Positions 50,634-59,724 of a DNA stretch of 64,000 nucleotides are shown here, piece after piece. A model generated the notes under the pieces. That model searched no databases and was not told where the DNA came from. It saw only the letters and a list, made by a program, of their open reading frames with translations. Each line of letters opens with the position of its first letter. The stretch's first letter is position 1. The position numbers were made by a program, and so were the translations under genes. This DNA comes from Streptomyces griseoloalbus (GTDB taxonomy: Bacteria; Actinomycetota; Actinomycetes; Streptomycetales; Streptomycetaceae): NCBI GenBank assembly GCA_014650015.1, contig BMUD01000030.1:16899-80898 (forward strand), written 5' to 3'.

Positions 50634-52093
50634 GCGAGCGAAACGGCGAGCACTACAGCGAGCACGACAGCGGGCGGAGCGGCGGGCAGGGCACCGACGG
50701 GGCAACTGTGCCCGTTCCGGACGAGAACCGGCGGCAGGTGCTGTACTGGCGGTTGCTGGCCCGGCTCTTCGACCCGGAGGAGCAGGCGTCCCTGGAGTCG
50801 GCCAGTCTCGCCGTGGTCGAGGACATCGGGCTGCCGGCCGCGCTGCTGGACCCGGGCGCGTCGGTCGACTCCGTCGTGCAGCGGCATCCGGAGCTGGCGG
50901 CCGAGTTCGAGGGGCTGATGGCGCCCGGGCCGGACGAGGACGGTGTGCGTGACCGGGCCGCCGAGGTGCGGCGTGCGGCGCTGGCGTCGAAGGTGCTGCT
51001 CAACGTCTTCGCCTCCGGCTCCGGTACGGTCAGCGCCGAGCAGCTGGCTCGCTGGCAGTCCGACGCGGGCTGGCTGGAGCGGGCACTGGGCTGCCGGCCC
51101 GGGGAACTACGGGGCGGCGGCGGCGGTCGTTCGGGCGGAAGGGGCGTCAGCCCGACCGGTACCGGCGTCGGCGGACCCGCGCCCGACCTCAGCCGGCTGA
51201 TTCCCGAGATCGGCCCGGAGCTCGGCTCGATCGAGGCCGGTCTCGTCAAGCGGATGCATCTGCGCGAGGTGCTGTCCGACCCCGCGCTGGCCTCCCGGCT
51301 GACACCGAGCATGTCGCTCATCGAGCAGCTGCTGCGCGACAAGGACAACCTCTCCGGAGTGGCGCTGGCCAACGCCAAGTCGCTGATCCGGCGGTACGTC
51401 GACGAGGTGGCCCAGGTTTTGCGCAGCCAGGTGGAGAAGTCCACGGTCGGTGACATCGACCGGTCCGTCCCGCCCAAGCGGGTCTTCCGCAACCTGGACC
51501 TCGACCGGACCATCTGGAAGAACCTCACCAACTGGGACCCGGAGGAGGAGCGGCTCTACGTCGACCGCCTCTACTACCGGCACACCAGCCGCAAGACGAC
51601 GCCGCAGCGGCTGATCGTGGTCGTGGACCAGTCGGGCTCCATGGTCGACTCGATGGTCAACTGCACCATCCTGGCGTCCATCTTCGCCGGGCTGCCCAAG
51701 GTGGACGTGCACCTCATCGCCTACGACACCCAGGCGCTGGACCTCACGCCCTGGTCGCACGACCCGTTCGAGACGCTGCTGCGCACCAAACTGGGCGGCG
51801 GCACCGACGGCACCGTCGCCATGACGCTCGCCCAGCCGAAGATCGCCGAGCCGCGCAACACCGTGGTGGTGTGGATCTCCGACTTCTACGAATGGCGGAC
51901 CGAGGAGCTGTTCGAGAGCATGGCCGCCATCCACCGCTCGGGGGCGAAGTTCATCCCGGTGGGCTCGGTGACCAGCGCCGGCCGCGGCAGCGTCAACCCG
52001 TGGTTCCGGGAGAAGTTCAAGGACCTCGGTACGCCGGTGATCTCCGGCCACATCAAGAAGCTCGTGCACGAACTCAAGACGTTCCTCACCTGA
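50630..52093 (+). CDS. von Willebrand factor A (CoxE-like) domain protein
   Basis: 487 aa from ATG 50630. A mostly helical N-terminal half contains a glycine-rich linker (161-183) and a conserved L-R-x-x-D-P-A-L-like helix. The C-terminal vWA domain begins R-L-I-V-V-V-D and has the metal-ion-dependent adhesion site D333-Q-S335-G-S337, a later G-G-G-T-D-G and W-I-S-D-F-Y. These residues bind Mg2+ and a partner carboxylate. Such proteins act as adaptors for MoxR ATPases, linking ATP hydrolysis to remodelling of a third protein. The MoxR gene follows 52 bases later. Confidence 0.9.
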   Translation: MSERNGEHYSEHDSGRSGGQGTDGATVPVPDENRRQVLYWRLLARLFDPEEQASLESASLAVVEDIGLPAALLDPGASVDSVVQRHPELAAEFEGLMAPGPDEDGVRDRAAEVRRAALASKVLLNVFASGSGTVSAEQLARWQSDAGWLERALGCRPGELRGGGGGRSGGRGVSPTGTGVGGPAPDLSRLIPEIGPELGSIEAGLVKRMHLREVLSDPALASRLTPSMSLIEQLLRDKDNLSGVALANAKSLIRRYVDEVAQVLRSQVEKSTVGDIDRSVPPKRVFRNLDLDRTIWKNLTNWDPEEERLYVDRLYYRHTSRKTTPQRLIVVVDQSGSMVDSMVNCTILASIFAGLPKVDVHLIAYDTQALDLTPWSHDPFETLLRTKLGGGTDGTVAMTLAQPKIAEPRNTVVVWISDFYEWRTEELFESMAAIHRSGAKFIPVGSVTSAGRGSVNPWFREKFKDLGTPVISGHIKKLVHELKTFLT

Positions 52094-52145
52094 TCGCAGC
52101 CGGCGCACCCGCCCTGTGATCACACCGTACGAAAGGCCTTCCCTC

Positions 52146-53267
52146 ATGTCCGACCTGCTGCGCGCTCCCGCCGAGATCAAGTACGCCGAGGAGCTCGACT
52201 GGCTGGAGTCGATCGACGACGGCCCCAAGCCGTTCTCGTGGCGTCTGTCGCCGAAGATGGTCCGCCTGTTCATCTCCGGCTCCGAGCGGTCCGACGGCCT
52301 GGACCGGCAGATCTCGCAGAAGTGGTTCGGCGACCGCAGTATCGTGGAGCGTGCGATCGTGACGCTCGCCTCCGACCGCGGTCTGCTGCTGATCGGTGAC
52401 CCCGGCACGGGCAAGAGCTGGCTGGCCGAGCTGCTGTCCGCGGCGATCTGCCGCAACTCCACGCTGGTGGTGCAGGGTACGGCCGGCACGACCGAGGACC
52501 ACATCAAGTACTCCTGGAACGTGTCGATGGTCATCGCCAAGGGCCAGTCGCGGGAGTCGATGATCCCCTCGCCGATCATGACGGCGATGGAGGCCGGGTC
52601 CATCGGCCGCTTCGAGGAGCTGACCCGGTCCACGAGCGACGTCCAGGACGCGCTCATCTCCATCCTCTCCGAGAAGTACATCTCGGTGCCGGAGCTGGAG
52701 AGCGGCGGCAGCGACAACATCGTCTTCGCCAAGCCCGGCTTCTCCGTCATCGCCACGGCCAACAGTCGCGACCGGGGTGTCAACGACCTGTCGTCCGCGC
52801 TGAAGCGCCGCTTCAACTTCGTCCGCATCCCCGTGGTGACGAACAAGAAGAGCGAGGCGGAGATCGTCCGCTTCCGCACCGAGGAGCTGCTGCGCCGGCA
52901 CGCGATCGAACTCGACGTGCCGCCGACCCTCCTCGACGTCCTGCTGCAGAGCTTCGCCGACCTGCGCGCGTCCGCCGCGGCGGCCGGCAGCGACGACGAG
53001 AAACTGGAGTCCGCCCTGTCGACGGCCGAGCAGATCGGCGTGCTCGAGGACGCCGTCCTGCACAGCAACTTCTTCGGCGAGCGCGCCCTCACCGCGCGCA
53101 CGCTGGCCTCGTCCCTGGTCGGCTCCCTCACCCGGCGCGAGCCCGAGGACCTGGCCATCCTCAACAAGTACCTGCACGGCGTGGTCGAGCCGCGCAGCAA
53201 GGAAGAGGGCGGCTCCTGGCCGGAGTTCCTGGAGGGCGGCCGCGACGCGATCGCCACCCTGTCATGA
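52146..53267 (+). CDS. MoxR-type AAA ATPase
   Basis: 373 aa from ATG 52146, with AAGG nine bases upstream. Walker A is G-D-P-G-T-G-K-S (84-91). The sensor-1-like strand V-I-A-T-A-N-S-R-D and the arginine-rich region A-L-K-R-R-F-N follow, as in MoxR/RavA chaperones, and the C-terminal lid runs to about 340. It should form a ring that remodels protein complexes together with the vWA protein. Its stop overlaps the start of the DUF5682 gene by four bases, so both are made in step. Confidence 0.9.
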   Translation: MSDLLRAPAEIKYAEELDWLESIDDGPKPFSWRLSPKMVRLFISGSERSDGLDRQISQKWFGDRSIVERAIVTLASDRGLLLIGDPGTGKSWLAELLSAAICRNSTLVVQGTAGTTEDHIKYSWNVSMVIAKGQSRESMIPSPIMTAMEAGSIGRFEELTRSTSDVQDALISILSEKYISVPELESGGSDNIVFAKPGFSVIATANSRDRGVNDLSSALKRRFNFVRIPVVTNKKSEAEIVRFRTEELLRRHAIELDVPPTLLDVLLQSFADLRASAAAAGSDDEKLESALSTAEQIGVLEDAVLHSNFFGERALTARTLASSLVGSLTRREPEDLAILNKYLHGVVEPRSKEEGGSWPEFLEGGRDAIATLS

Positions 53268-56194
53268 GCGGGCCCCACGAGAGCAGCACGTTCGCGGCGC
53301 TGCGCGGCCGGCTCCAGGAGGCCGCGGCCACGTTCGCGGGCGGGCCGGACGCGCTGGAGAGCATCCTGCTCGGCATGGTCGACGACGTCGACCGCGCGGC
53401 GCGCGAGCCGCTGGAGATCTTCCCCGTCTGCCACCACTCCCCCGCCTCGGCGCTCGCCATGGCCCGGCGGCTGCGCGAGAAGCAGCCCAAGGTCGTCTAC
53501 CTGGAGCTGTGCGAGGACATGGCGCCGCTCCTGACCGAGCTGCGCAACTGCCGGCTGCCGGTGGCGGTACAGGCGTTCGCCGGTGACCTCGACGGCTTCC
53601 CCGCCGAGTGGGCGCCGCTGTCGGTCGTCGCACCCATCACGGAGGCGTCGGCCGAGTACCAGGCCATCGCGTACGCGCTCGACACCCCCGGCGTCGAACT
53701 GGTGCTGGTCGACCGGTCGTCGGACCACGTCTTCCAGTGGGACCGGCGCGGCGAGCGGGCCCAGGAGGTCGCGACGGAGGGAACCGCCCCTCCGGAACAG
53801 GCCGAGGCCGCGCTGCACGGTGAGGCCGTCGGCGTGGAGATCGGCGACCTGCGGCCGCGCTTCGCCGAACTGGAGGAGCACCTGCTGCGGCACGGCAGGG
53901 TGCGGCACTGGTCGGAGTGGTGGCACCAGTTCGTCGAGGTGCCGCTCGGCGACAGCGATCACGACACCTACCGTCAGGTCATGTTCCTCATCGGCAGCCT
54001 GTTCCGCCGGCTCGCCCCCGGCGACGGCGACCGGGTCCGGGTGGACGAGGACCGCGAGCGGTACATGTGGACCCGGATGCGCGAGCACCTGGCGGCGACC
54101 GGCACGGACCCGGAGGACTGCCTGTACGTGTGCGGGGCGTTCCACGCGGCCAGCCGTGTCGAGGAGTTCGGCGTGCACGGCAGCACGGACACGTTCACGA
54201 TCTCCCCGCGCACCGCCACCACCTGGCAGTACGGGCTGATCCCGTCCAGTCACGCGGCGATCGAGGCGCAGTTCGCTCTCGCCTCCGGCTCGGTGTCGAT
54301 CGCCGCGACCGAGTGGGCGAAGAGCCTGAAGCGAACCCGGGTGAAGCCGTACCGGCTGGAGGGCCAGGCGGGGACGAAGAAGTCCGGGAGGAAGAAGGCG
54401 GTCGCCGCCGCGGCCGTCCCTGCGCCGCGGTCCACGGACGCCGGGGACAGGCTGTCCGGATTCCTGCGCCGGCCGCCCGTGCTCGACGGTCTGGACGAGG
54501 CCGAACTGCTCGGCTGGTCCGTGGACATCGTGCGCGCGGCCCGCCGCAACGGCTACCTCGCCTCCACCGCCGACGCCATCGCCGTCTTCGAGACGTCGAT
54601 CCTGCTCGCCGGAATGCGGGACCGGGCCAAGCCGACGCCGTACGACTTCCAGGACGCGGCGGTCACCTGCATCGAGAAGGACAGCGTGCCCGGGCGGCGG
54701 GACGTGCGGCGCCTCGTCGAGATCATGATGGGCGGCGACCGGATCGGCCAGGTCGGCTACGAGTCGCTGCCACCGCTCGCCCGCGACGTGTACGACCGGC
54801 TGGCACCGCTGGAGCTGAAGCTCCAGCAGCGCGGTGTGCAGCGCGCCCTGCTGGACCTGGCCTCTCGGCCGGAACTGCGGGCGTGTTCCGACCTGCTGTG
54901 GATGCTGCGGCGTCTGCTGCCGCACGGCGCCGCGCGGCCGATCATGGGCGAGCGGCGGCTCGGTGAGCGGTCGATCCAGGAGTCCTGGGACCTGGCGCTC
55001 GGCACCCACCAGCGGGCGCTGATCGAGCTGGGCTACGAGGGCGTCAGCATCGAGCAGGTGCTGGAGCAGCGGTTGCGGCGCGAGGCGTACGCGCCGCAGG
55101 CGACGACCGCGACCGTGCTGGCCGCGGTGGAGGACGCCACCCTGTACCTGGGCAGCCGCCGCCTGGCCGACGAGCTCGGCACGCACGCGCTGAAGGTCCT
55201 GGCCACGGAGCGCAGTGTGGACGGCGCTCCGGAGGTCCTGCGCCGGGTGCGCGGGCTGCTGGCGTACTACCGCACCCACGAGCCGGTGCTGCCGCCGTGG
55301 ATCGAGGCGTTCACCAAGGCCGGCTACGCCCACTACTGCACCCTGCTGCCGACGGCGTTCCGGGACGAGGACGCGACGGTGGGGCAGGTCGCGGCGATGC
55401 TCGGCTTCCTGTTCAGCATGGAGAGCCTGGCGCTGTCGCTGGGCTGCGACCGGACCCAGCTGGAGCTGGCCGTCGCCCAGTCGCATCCCGACGACCCGGC
55501 GAAGACCGCACTGCTGTGGGCGGCGCAGGTCCAGCTCGGCACGCTGTCCCGAGCCGAACTGCGCTCGCGGTGCGACGAGTTGCTGGACAATCCGCTGGTG
55601 GTGCCCTCCTATCCGCGCTACCTCAGCGGCTTCGTGCACGCACTGGAGCCGGTGCCGGGGCTGGCGGACGTGGTGGTGGAGGCGGTGTCGAACGCGTTCG
55701 GCCGACTGCCCGACGAGGTGCTGCTGCCCTGGCTCCCGCTCCTGATCACCACCCTGCGCTCCGGCGCGGCGGACCTCGCCCCGCTGCTGATCCGCGAGGC
55801 CGGGCGCATCTTCCCGGCCCGTCTGCCGGCACTGGACACGTGGATACCGCCGTGGCGGGCCCCGCAGACGGACCCGTTCGCGGCCCGCCGTTCCCGGCCG
55901 GAGCCGGACGGCCCCCGGGGCGCCGCGCTGCTCCCGGCCCATCCGGCGACGTGCGACGCGGTCGCGGACCTGCTGGGCTGCACGGAGGGCTGGACCGCCG
56001 CCGACGCCGCGCCCCTCCCGTCGGGCGTCGCACTGCTGGCGGCGCATCCGGCGGCGTGCGACGCGGTGGCGGGACTGCTGGGGTGTGGTGATCAGTGGAC
56101 GGATCAGGCTGCTTCGGCCCCCACTGGCGCTGCGCTCGCGACCCGCCACCCGATGACAGCGAGAGCCCTGGAGTCCCTGCTCACGGGCGCATGA
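53264..56194 (+). CDS. DUF5682-family large protein, partner of the MoxR/vWA system
   Basis: 976 aa from ATG 53264, overlapping the MoxR stop. The N-terminal ~300 residues show the DUF5682 start F-P-V-C-H-H-S-P-A-S-A-L-A-M and V-V-Y-L-E-L-C-E-D-M, then R-x-x-Y-M-W-T-R-M and C-x-x-C-G-A-F-H-A. This resembles TraB/EreA-like esterase or protease folds with a catalytic His pair. The rest is a long helical region ending in two near-repeated segments (A-A-L-L-P-A-H-P-A-T-C-D-A-V-A-D and A-L-L-A-A-H-P-A-A-C-D-A-V-A-G). It is probably the effector or client of the AAA machine. The exact activity is unproven. Confidence 0.85.
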   Translation: MSGPHESSTFAALRGRLQEAAATFAGGPDALESILLGMVDDVDRAAREPLEIFPVCHHSPASALAMARRLREKQPKVVYLELCEDMAPLLTELRNCRLPVAVQAFAGDLDGFPAEWAPLSVVAPITEASAEYQAIAYALDTPGVELVLVDRSSDHVFQWDRRGERAQEVATEGTAPPEQAEAALHGEAVGVEIGDLRPRFAELEEHLLRHGRVRHWSEWWHQFVEVPLGDSDHDTYRQVMFLIGSLFRRLAPGDGDRVRVDEDRERYMWTRMREHLAATGTDPEDCLYVCGAFHAASRVEEFGVHGSTDTFTISPRTATTWQYGLIPSSHAAIEAQFALASGSVSIAATEWAKSLKRTRVKPYRLEGQAGTKKSGRKKAVAAAAVPAPRSTDAGDRLSGFLRRPPVLDGLDEAELLGWSVDIVRAARRNGYLASTADAIAVFETSILLAGMRDRAKPTPYDFQDAAVTCIEKDSVPGRRDVRRLVEIMMGGDRIGQVGYESLPPLARDVYDRLAPLELKLQQRGVQRALLDLASRPELRACSDLLWMLRRLLPHGAARPIMGERRLGERSIQESWDLALGTHQRALIELGYEGVSIEQVLEQRLRREAYAPQATTATVLAAVEDATLYLGSRRLADELGTHALKVLATERSVDGAPEVLRRVRGLLAYYRTHEPVLPPWIEAFTKAGYAHYCTLLPTAFRDEDATVGQVAAMLGFLFSMESLALSLGCDRTQLELAVAQSHPDDPAKTALLWAAQVQLGTLSRAELRSRCDELLDNPLVVPSYPRYLSGFVHALEPVPGLADVVVEAVSNAFGRLPDEVLLPWLPLLITTLRSGAADLAPLLIREAGRIFPARLPALDTWIPPWRAPQTDPFAARRSRPEPDGPRGAALLPAHPATCDAVADLLGCTEGWTAADAAPLPSGVALLAAHPAACDAVAGLLGCGDQWTDQAASAPTGAALATRHPMTARALESLLTGA

Positions 56195-56602
56195 CGGGGA
56201 CGGCCGGGCTCTGGGCCGACCGGGGCCCGGCCGCGCGGGCGGACGGACCGCTGCCACGACGGGCGACACACCTTCCGCGCCATGCCGTGCCAAGGCCACA
56301 CCGCACCAGTTCACGGACGGCGCGCGGCCAGTCGCCCTCCCCTCAGGGGCGCCACAGGTGCGGGCGCGTCAGGTGGTTGAAGGTCGCTTGGAGCGCGACA
56401 AGCAAGGTCCACTTCTGATTTACACACCACCACCATAGAATCCGTCCGTCCGTGGGGGGCGAGTGCGACAAGACGAACATGTCGCACAAGGTCTGGGATC
56501 ATTCGGGGAACGTCGGGTCTGCCCGTGTTGCCGTACCCCAGAAGGCTGTCCGTGCTTTCCCTCTCCGTACCCGAGCAGCGCAACGTGAGGACAGGGACAA
56601 CC
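56195..56602 (+). other. 408-bp stretch without a gene
   Basis: It lies between the DUF5682 stop and the decayed DUF4011 gene. TTCTGA (56413-56418) and TAGAAT (56436-56441), 17 bases apart, may be a promoter for the downstream remnant. TCCG repeats follow at 56441-56450. Nothing else is recognised. Confidence 0.4.
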
Positions 56603-57047
56603 GTGACAACCATTCCGGGTGCATTCGGAGGCGATGGCGATCTGGACCGCCTCAAGGCGGTTCTGGCGGACTGGCGCACGTCACTCGTGGACCTCAGCGG
56701 ACGCAACCGGCTGCTGAATTTCCGGCATACCCGCACCTCGACGCTGGAGGTGACGGCTCCCACACCGTCGCAGTTGGTGAGCCTGCTGGAGAACCGTGCG
56801 CTGCACTTCGCACCGCTCCCTGACGACGTGCCGGCGGAGGGCGAGGAGCCGGCTGGGCGTGCTGTCCGAGTCCCCCGGCCTGCAGCGTACGGAGTTGGCC
56901 AGGGAAACCGCACGCTTCTTCGGATGGCTGCGCCTGGGGCCGGACATCCGTGCCGCGTTCGAGACGGACATCGAGCAGCTGCTCACCGACGGACTCGTCA
57001 CTACGGGCCCGTCGGGGCTTGTGCCGATGGAAGACGTCGCCGGGTGA
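56603..57047 (+). pseudogene. internally deleted DUF4011-DUF3320 superfamily I helicase
   Basis: From GTG 56603 (AGGGA upstream) the frame gives the N-terminus of a DUF4011 protein, with S-L-V-D-L-S-G-R-N-R-L-L-N-F-R. At about 56840 the reading changes frame. It continues as L-A-R-E-T-A-R-F-F-G-W-L-R-L-G-P-D-I-R and E-Q-L-L-T-D-G-L-V to a stop at 57047, resembling the C-terminal DUF3320 region. Intact proteins are about 1500-2000 aa with a helicase and a nuclease between these ends. Nearly all of the gene was therefore deleted. Many of these proteins are defence-linked. Confidence 0.7.
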
Positions 57048-57289
57048 CGGCTGTGTGCCGAGCGAACGGCATGCCCGGTGTCAGCCGACGGCGCGGATCG
57101 GTGAGCGGTTGCTCGCCGATCCGCCGGCCGACAGCCGAACGCTGAGGAAACCCCGTCCCTTCCGCGATCAGGCGACGACCCCGAACGCTTGATCGCCACT
57201 ACGGCGCCCCGCGATGACAGCAAACACGGTGTGGTGGTGGGGGGTGCCCGGGAGAATGCCGGGAGACCGGTGCGCAAGAGGGCTGAGCG

Positions 57290-57863
57290 ATGGGCACGGC
57301 GTTGGTGGCGCTTGCGGCTGCGGTGATCGGGGGTGGGGTCTCACTGGCGTCGGTGTTCCTTACGCAGCGCGGTGCGGAACGTGGCTGGGTCCGTGACCAC
57401 GAGCGCATCGAGCGGCATCGCCGGGAGGACCAGGTACGCCAGGGGGACAGCCGCTTGCTCGAGGAACGGCGTGCCGCGTACTCGCGGTTGCACGCGACAG
57501 CGCGAGCAGCCCGGGACGCTCTGGCGGCTTGCCTGCACGATCTGCGCCGGGCCGACGCCCTGGAAAGAGGCGCGGAAGGTGGAACTGGAGGAGCGTTGGA
57601 ACGCCTACGTCGTCCAGCACATGGAGTCCCACATGATCATGTCCGATGCCGTACTACCTCTCCTGGGAGCCGCCAACGGTTCCCTCCGGCAGATCTACGG
57701 TCTGGTGAAGCGTCTGGACACGGGGCAGCCGAGGCAGGACGAGGGCGTCGGGGTGTTGAGTGGACGGATGGCCGACCTCTGGGAACGGCTCACCGATCTG
57801 CGGGATGGGATGCGCCGTGATCTCGGCGTCGCCGCACGCGTGGAGCCGCCAGTAGCGGAATGA
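57290..57863 (+). pseudogene. membrane-anchored hypothetical protein with apparent frameshift
   Basis: ATG 57290 (GAGGG upstream) starts with one membrane span, A-L-V-A-L-A-A-A-V-I-G-G-G-V-S-L-A-S-V. A charged coiled-coil-like region follows, ending near A-C-L-H-D-L-R-R-A-D-A-L. Good helical sequence resumes in another frame from about 57565 (V-E-L-E-E-R-W-N-A-Y-V-V-Q-H-M) to a stop at 57863. The joined product of about 190 aa would be a single-span streptomycete protein. A one- or two-base frameshift or a sequencing error explains the break. Confidence 0.55.
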
Positions 57864-57917
57864 GGACTGCTGGACAAACAGTTCTTCTCCGCAGTCGCAG
57901 ATCACCGAGGCGGCCGC

Positions 57918-59522
57918 TCAAGCCCGGGACGCGTCGACTCGTCCGACGGCATACTGCGGGCCGGGGGACTCCTGGTGACGTCGCAGGTCCCCTTCCCAGG
58001 CGGCCTGTGCGTCGCGCGGGCTGGGAACCACACGGTCCAGATGGTCCAGCACCTGTGCGTACAGCGGATGTACCCTTCTGCCCCGTGCGGCCACCAGAGC
58101 TGACAGGAGCGGCAGGTCGGGGCGTGTCACCCGATCGACCTCCACCAGTAGCGCCACCTTGTCGTCCGGGTGGAGGGCGGGCAGTCCGTGTCCGAGGCGG
58201 GCGCCCAACTGCGCCCATGTCATGGGCCGTGCGGTGCGGGCGGCCATGGCCAGCAGCGGCCGCACGGCATCGGCGTGAGCGCAGATCCTCCGGAAGGACG
58301 GACGGGCGAGCAGCATGTTCGCGTGTGCCTGCCAGGCGCGGATGCGCGTGCTCACCTCCGGGGCCGGGCCGCGCCACATCGTCCTTGCGCGGGACGTGAG
58401 GTCACGGAGAATTGTCTGCGTCTGGTCGAGGTGCAGTTCGTCCCCTGCGCGGTCGAGGTAGTCGAGCAGGAGGTTCAATCCTTCGGTGACCTCCTCGTCA
58501 TGGTGTGCCTGGATTGTCTGCAGGGTGACAGGGACCGGCGAGGGAGGCGGGGCGCTCGGGCTCTGCCCGCCGCCTGAGGCCGTCCCCTGCGCCACAAAGG
58601 CGTCTTCCTCGGCCCGGGGTTGTCGCCGGTACACCGGTGACGGCTGCCGGTCCGGCTCACTTGTCCTGGGCACGGCAGCGGGCTGCTGAAATCCTGCTCG
58701 GGGACGAGACCCATCGCTGCGCCCCGTCGGCTGATCGGCTTGCGGCGTCGGAAGGGACCGGAGAGCCGGGGGCGGGTTCCGTCTGTCGAACCGCGCGGTA
58801 CCACCGGGGGTGGGCTCGTGTCCTGGAAGCCGAACGCCGTCGGCGGTCATGTGGCATTCGGTGAGCGGAACCCAGTCGATGGGGGTGTCCGGGTACTGCA
58901 CGCCGACCTCTACGACGCGTGTGATTCCGGCGGGGCGGCACTGGATGCGAAGCGCGTATCCTCGTCGGTCGATCTCCCAGTTGGCCAGCATGCTGTCCGG
59001 GCCGAACAGCCACTCGACACCTGCCCATCGTTCCCGGAGATGGGCGTCGGTCTCCTCCCACTCCGACTTCGACCTCCTGGCGAGCTGGACGCGCACCAGG
59101 CGCTCCCGTCGTTCCTCGCGGTGCAGGTAGCGGACATCGACGTAGTCGCGCAGGTCCTGCTTGCCCTTCTCCTTGTAGCGCGGCTGGACATGCCCGTACT
59201 TCTGTTGCTTCAGCCAGGCTGCGACGGCCCGCCCCATGTAGAGGTGGTCGGCGCTGGCCTCGTTCGTCGAGACGCGACGGCAGGTGCCCGAGGCGACGTG
59301 TGCGAAGTGGCATTTCTTGTCACGGTACTTGCGAGCGGAGAGCTTCTTGCCGCAGCCGCCGAGGAGTGTCCCGCAGTAGAACTCCCGGGTCGGGTACTCG
59401 CGTATGAAACGGTCGTACTCGACCGCGTCCATCGGCAGGTAGACCGGGTGGTCGGTGGCAGGAGATCCCGCGACGGCCGTCTGGACCTTGCGGGTGTCTT
59501 CCTCCGCTGCGGGCACAATCAT
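57918..59522 (-). CDS. CoiA-like protein with unknown C-terminal domain
   Basis: 534 aa from ATG 59522, with GGAG seven bases upstream. The N-terminal ~210 residues resemble competence protein CoiA: F-Y-C-G-T-L-L-G-G-C-G-K-K-L-S-A, then K-C-H-F-A-H-V, and S-A-D-H-L-Y-M-G-R-A-V-A-A-W-L with a later nuclease-like beta region. The cysteines C49 and C56, with a later Cys, may bind zinc. A Pro-rich linker (about 255-345) leads to a helical domain (about 350-520) of unknown type. CoiA-like proteins are DNA-binding and associated with DNA uptake or recombination. The gene sits among decayed defence genes but appears intact. Confidence 0.7.
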   Translation of the reverse strand: MIVPAAEEDTRKVQTAVAGSPATDHPVYLPMDAVEYDRFIREYPTREFYCGTLLGGCGKKLSARKYRDKKCHFAHVASGTCRRVSTNEASADHLYMGRAVAAWLKQQKYGHVQPRYKEKGKQDLRDYVDVRYLHREERRERLVRVQLARRSKSEWEETDAHLRERWAGVEWLFGPDSMLANWEIDRRGYALRIQCRPAGITRVVEVGVQYPDTPIDWVPLTECHMTADGVRLPGHEPTPGGTARFDRRNPPPALRSLPTPQADQPTGRSDGSRPRAGFQQPAAVPRTSEPDRQPSPVYRRQPRAEEDAFVAQGTASGGGQSPSAPPPSPVPVTLQTIQAHHDEEVTEGLNLLLDYLDRAGDELHLDQTQTILRDLTSRARTMWRGPAPEVSTRIRAWQAHANMLLARPSFRRICAHADAVRPLLAMAARTARPMTWAQLGARLGHGLPALHPDDKVALLVEVDRVTRPDLPLLSALVAARGRRVHPLYAQVLDHLDRVVPSPRDAQAAWEGDLRRHQESPGPQYAVGRVDASRA

Positions 59523-59724
59523 GGTCGGGCTCCGGGCGTGGTCGGGCGAGTGAACGGTCCCGCCGAGGTTGGCTTGACACCTCGCGGGTCACCTGTCTGT
59601 CGGTTCTCTCTCGTTGCTCGGCCAGACAGGCCTCGGCGCGTCGGGTGAGCGACACCGGAGGGTCTTCGCCGACCGGTCGAGTACGTCACCCTCTTCCTCG
59701 GCCGGCTGCCGGCGTCGCCCGCCA

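Noticed and set aside
51107-56314. A 1735-codon minus-strand open frame opposite the vWA, MoxR and DUF5682 genes
   Set aside because: No start context or domain-like sequence; the plus-strand genes have clear motifs and coupled starts.
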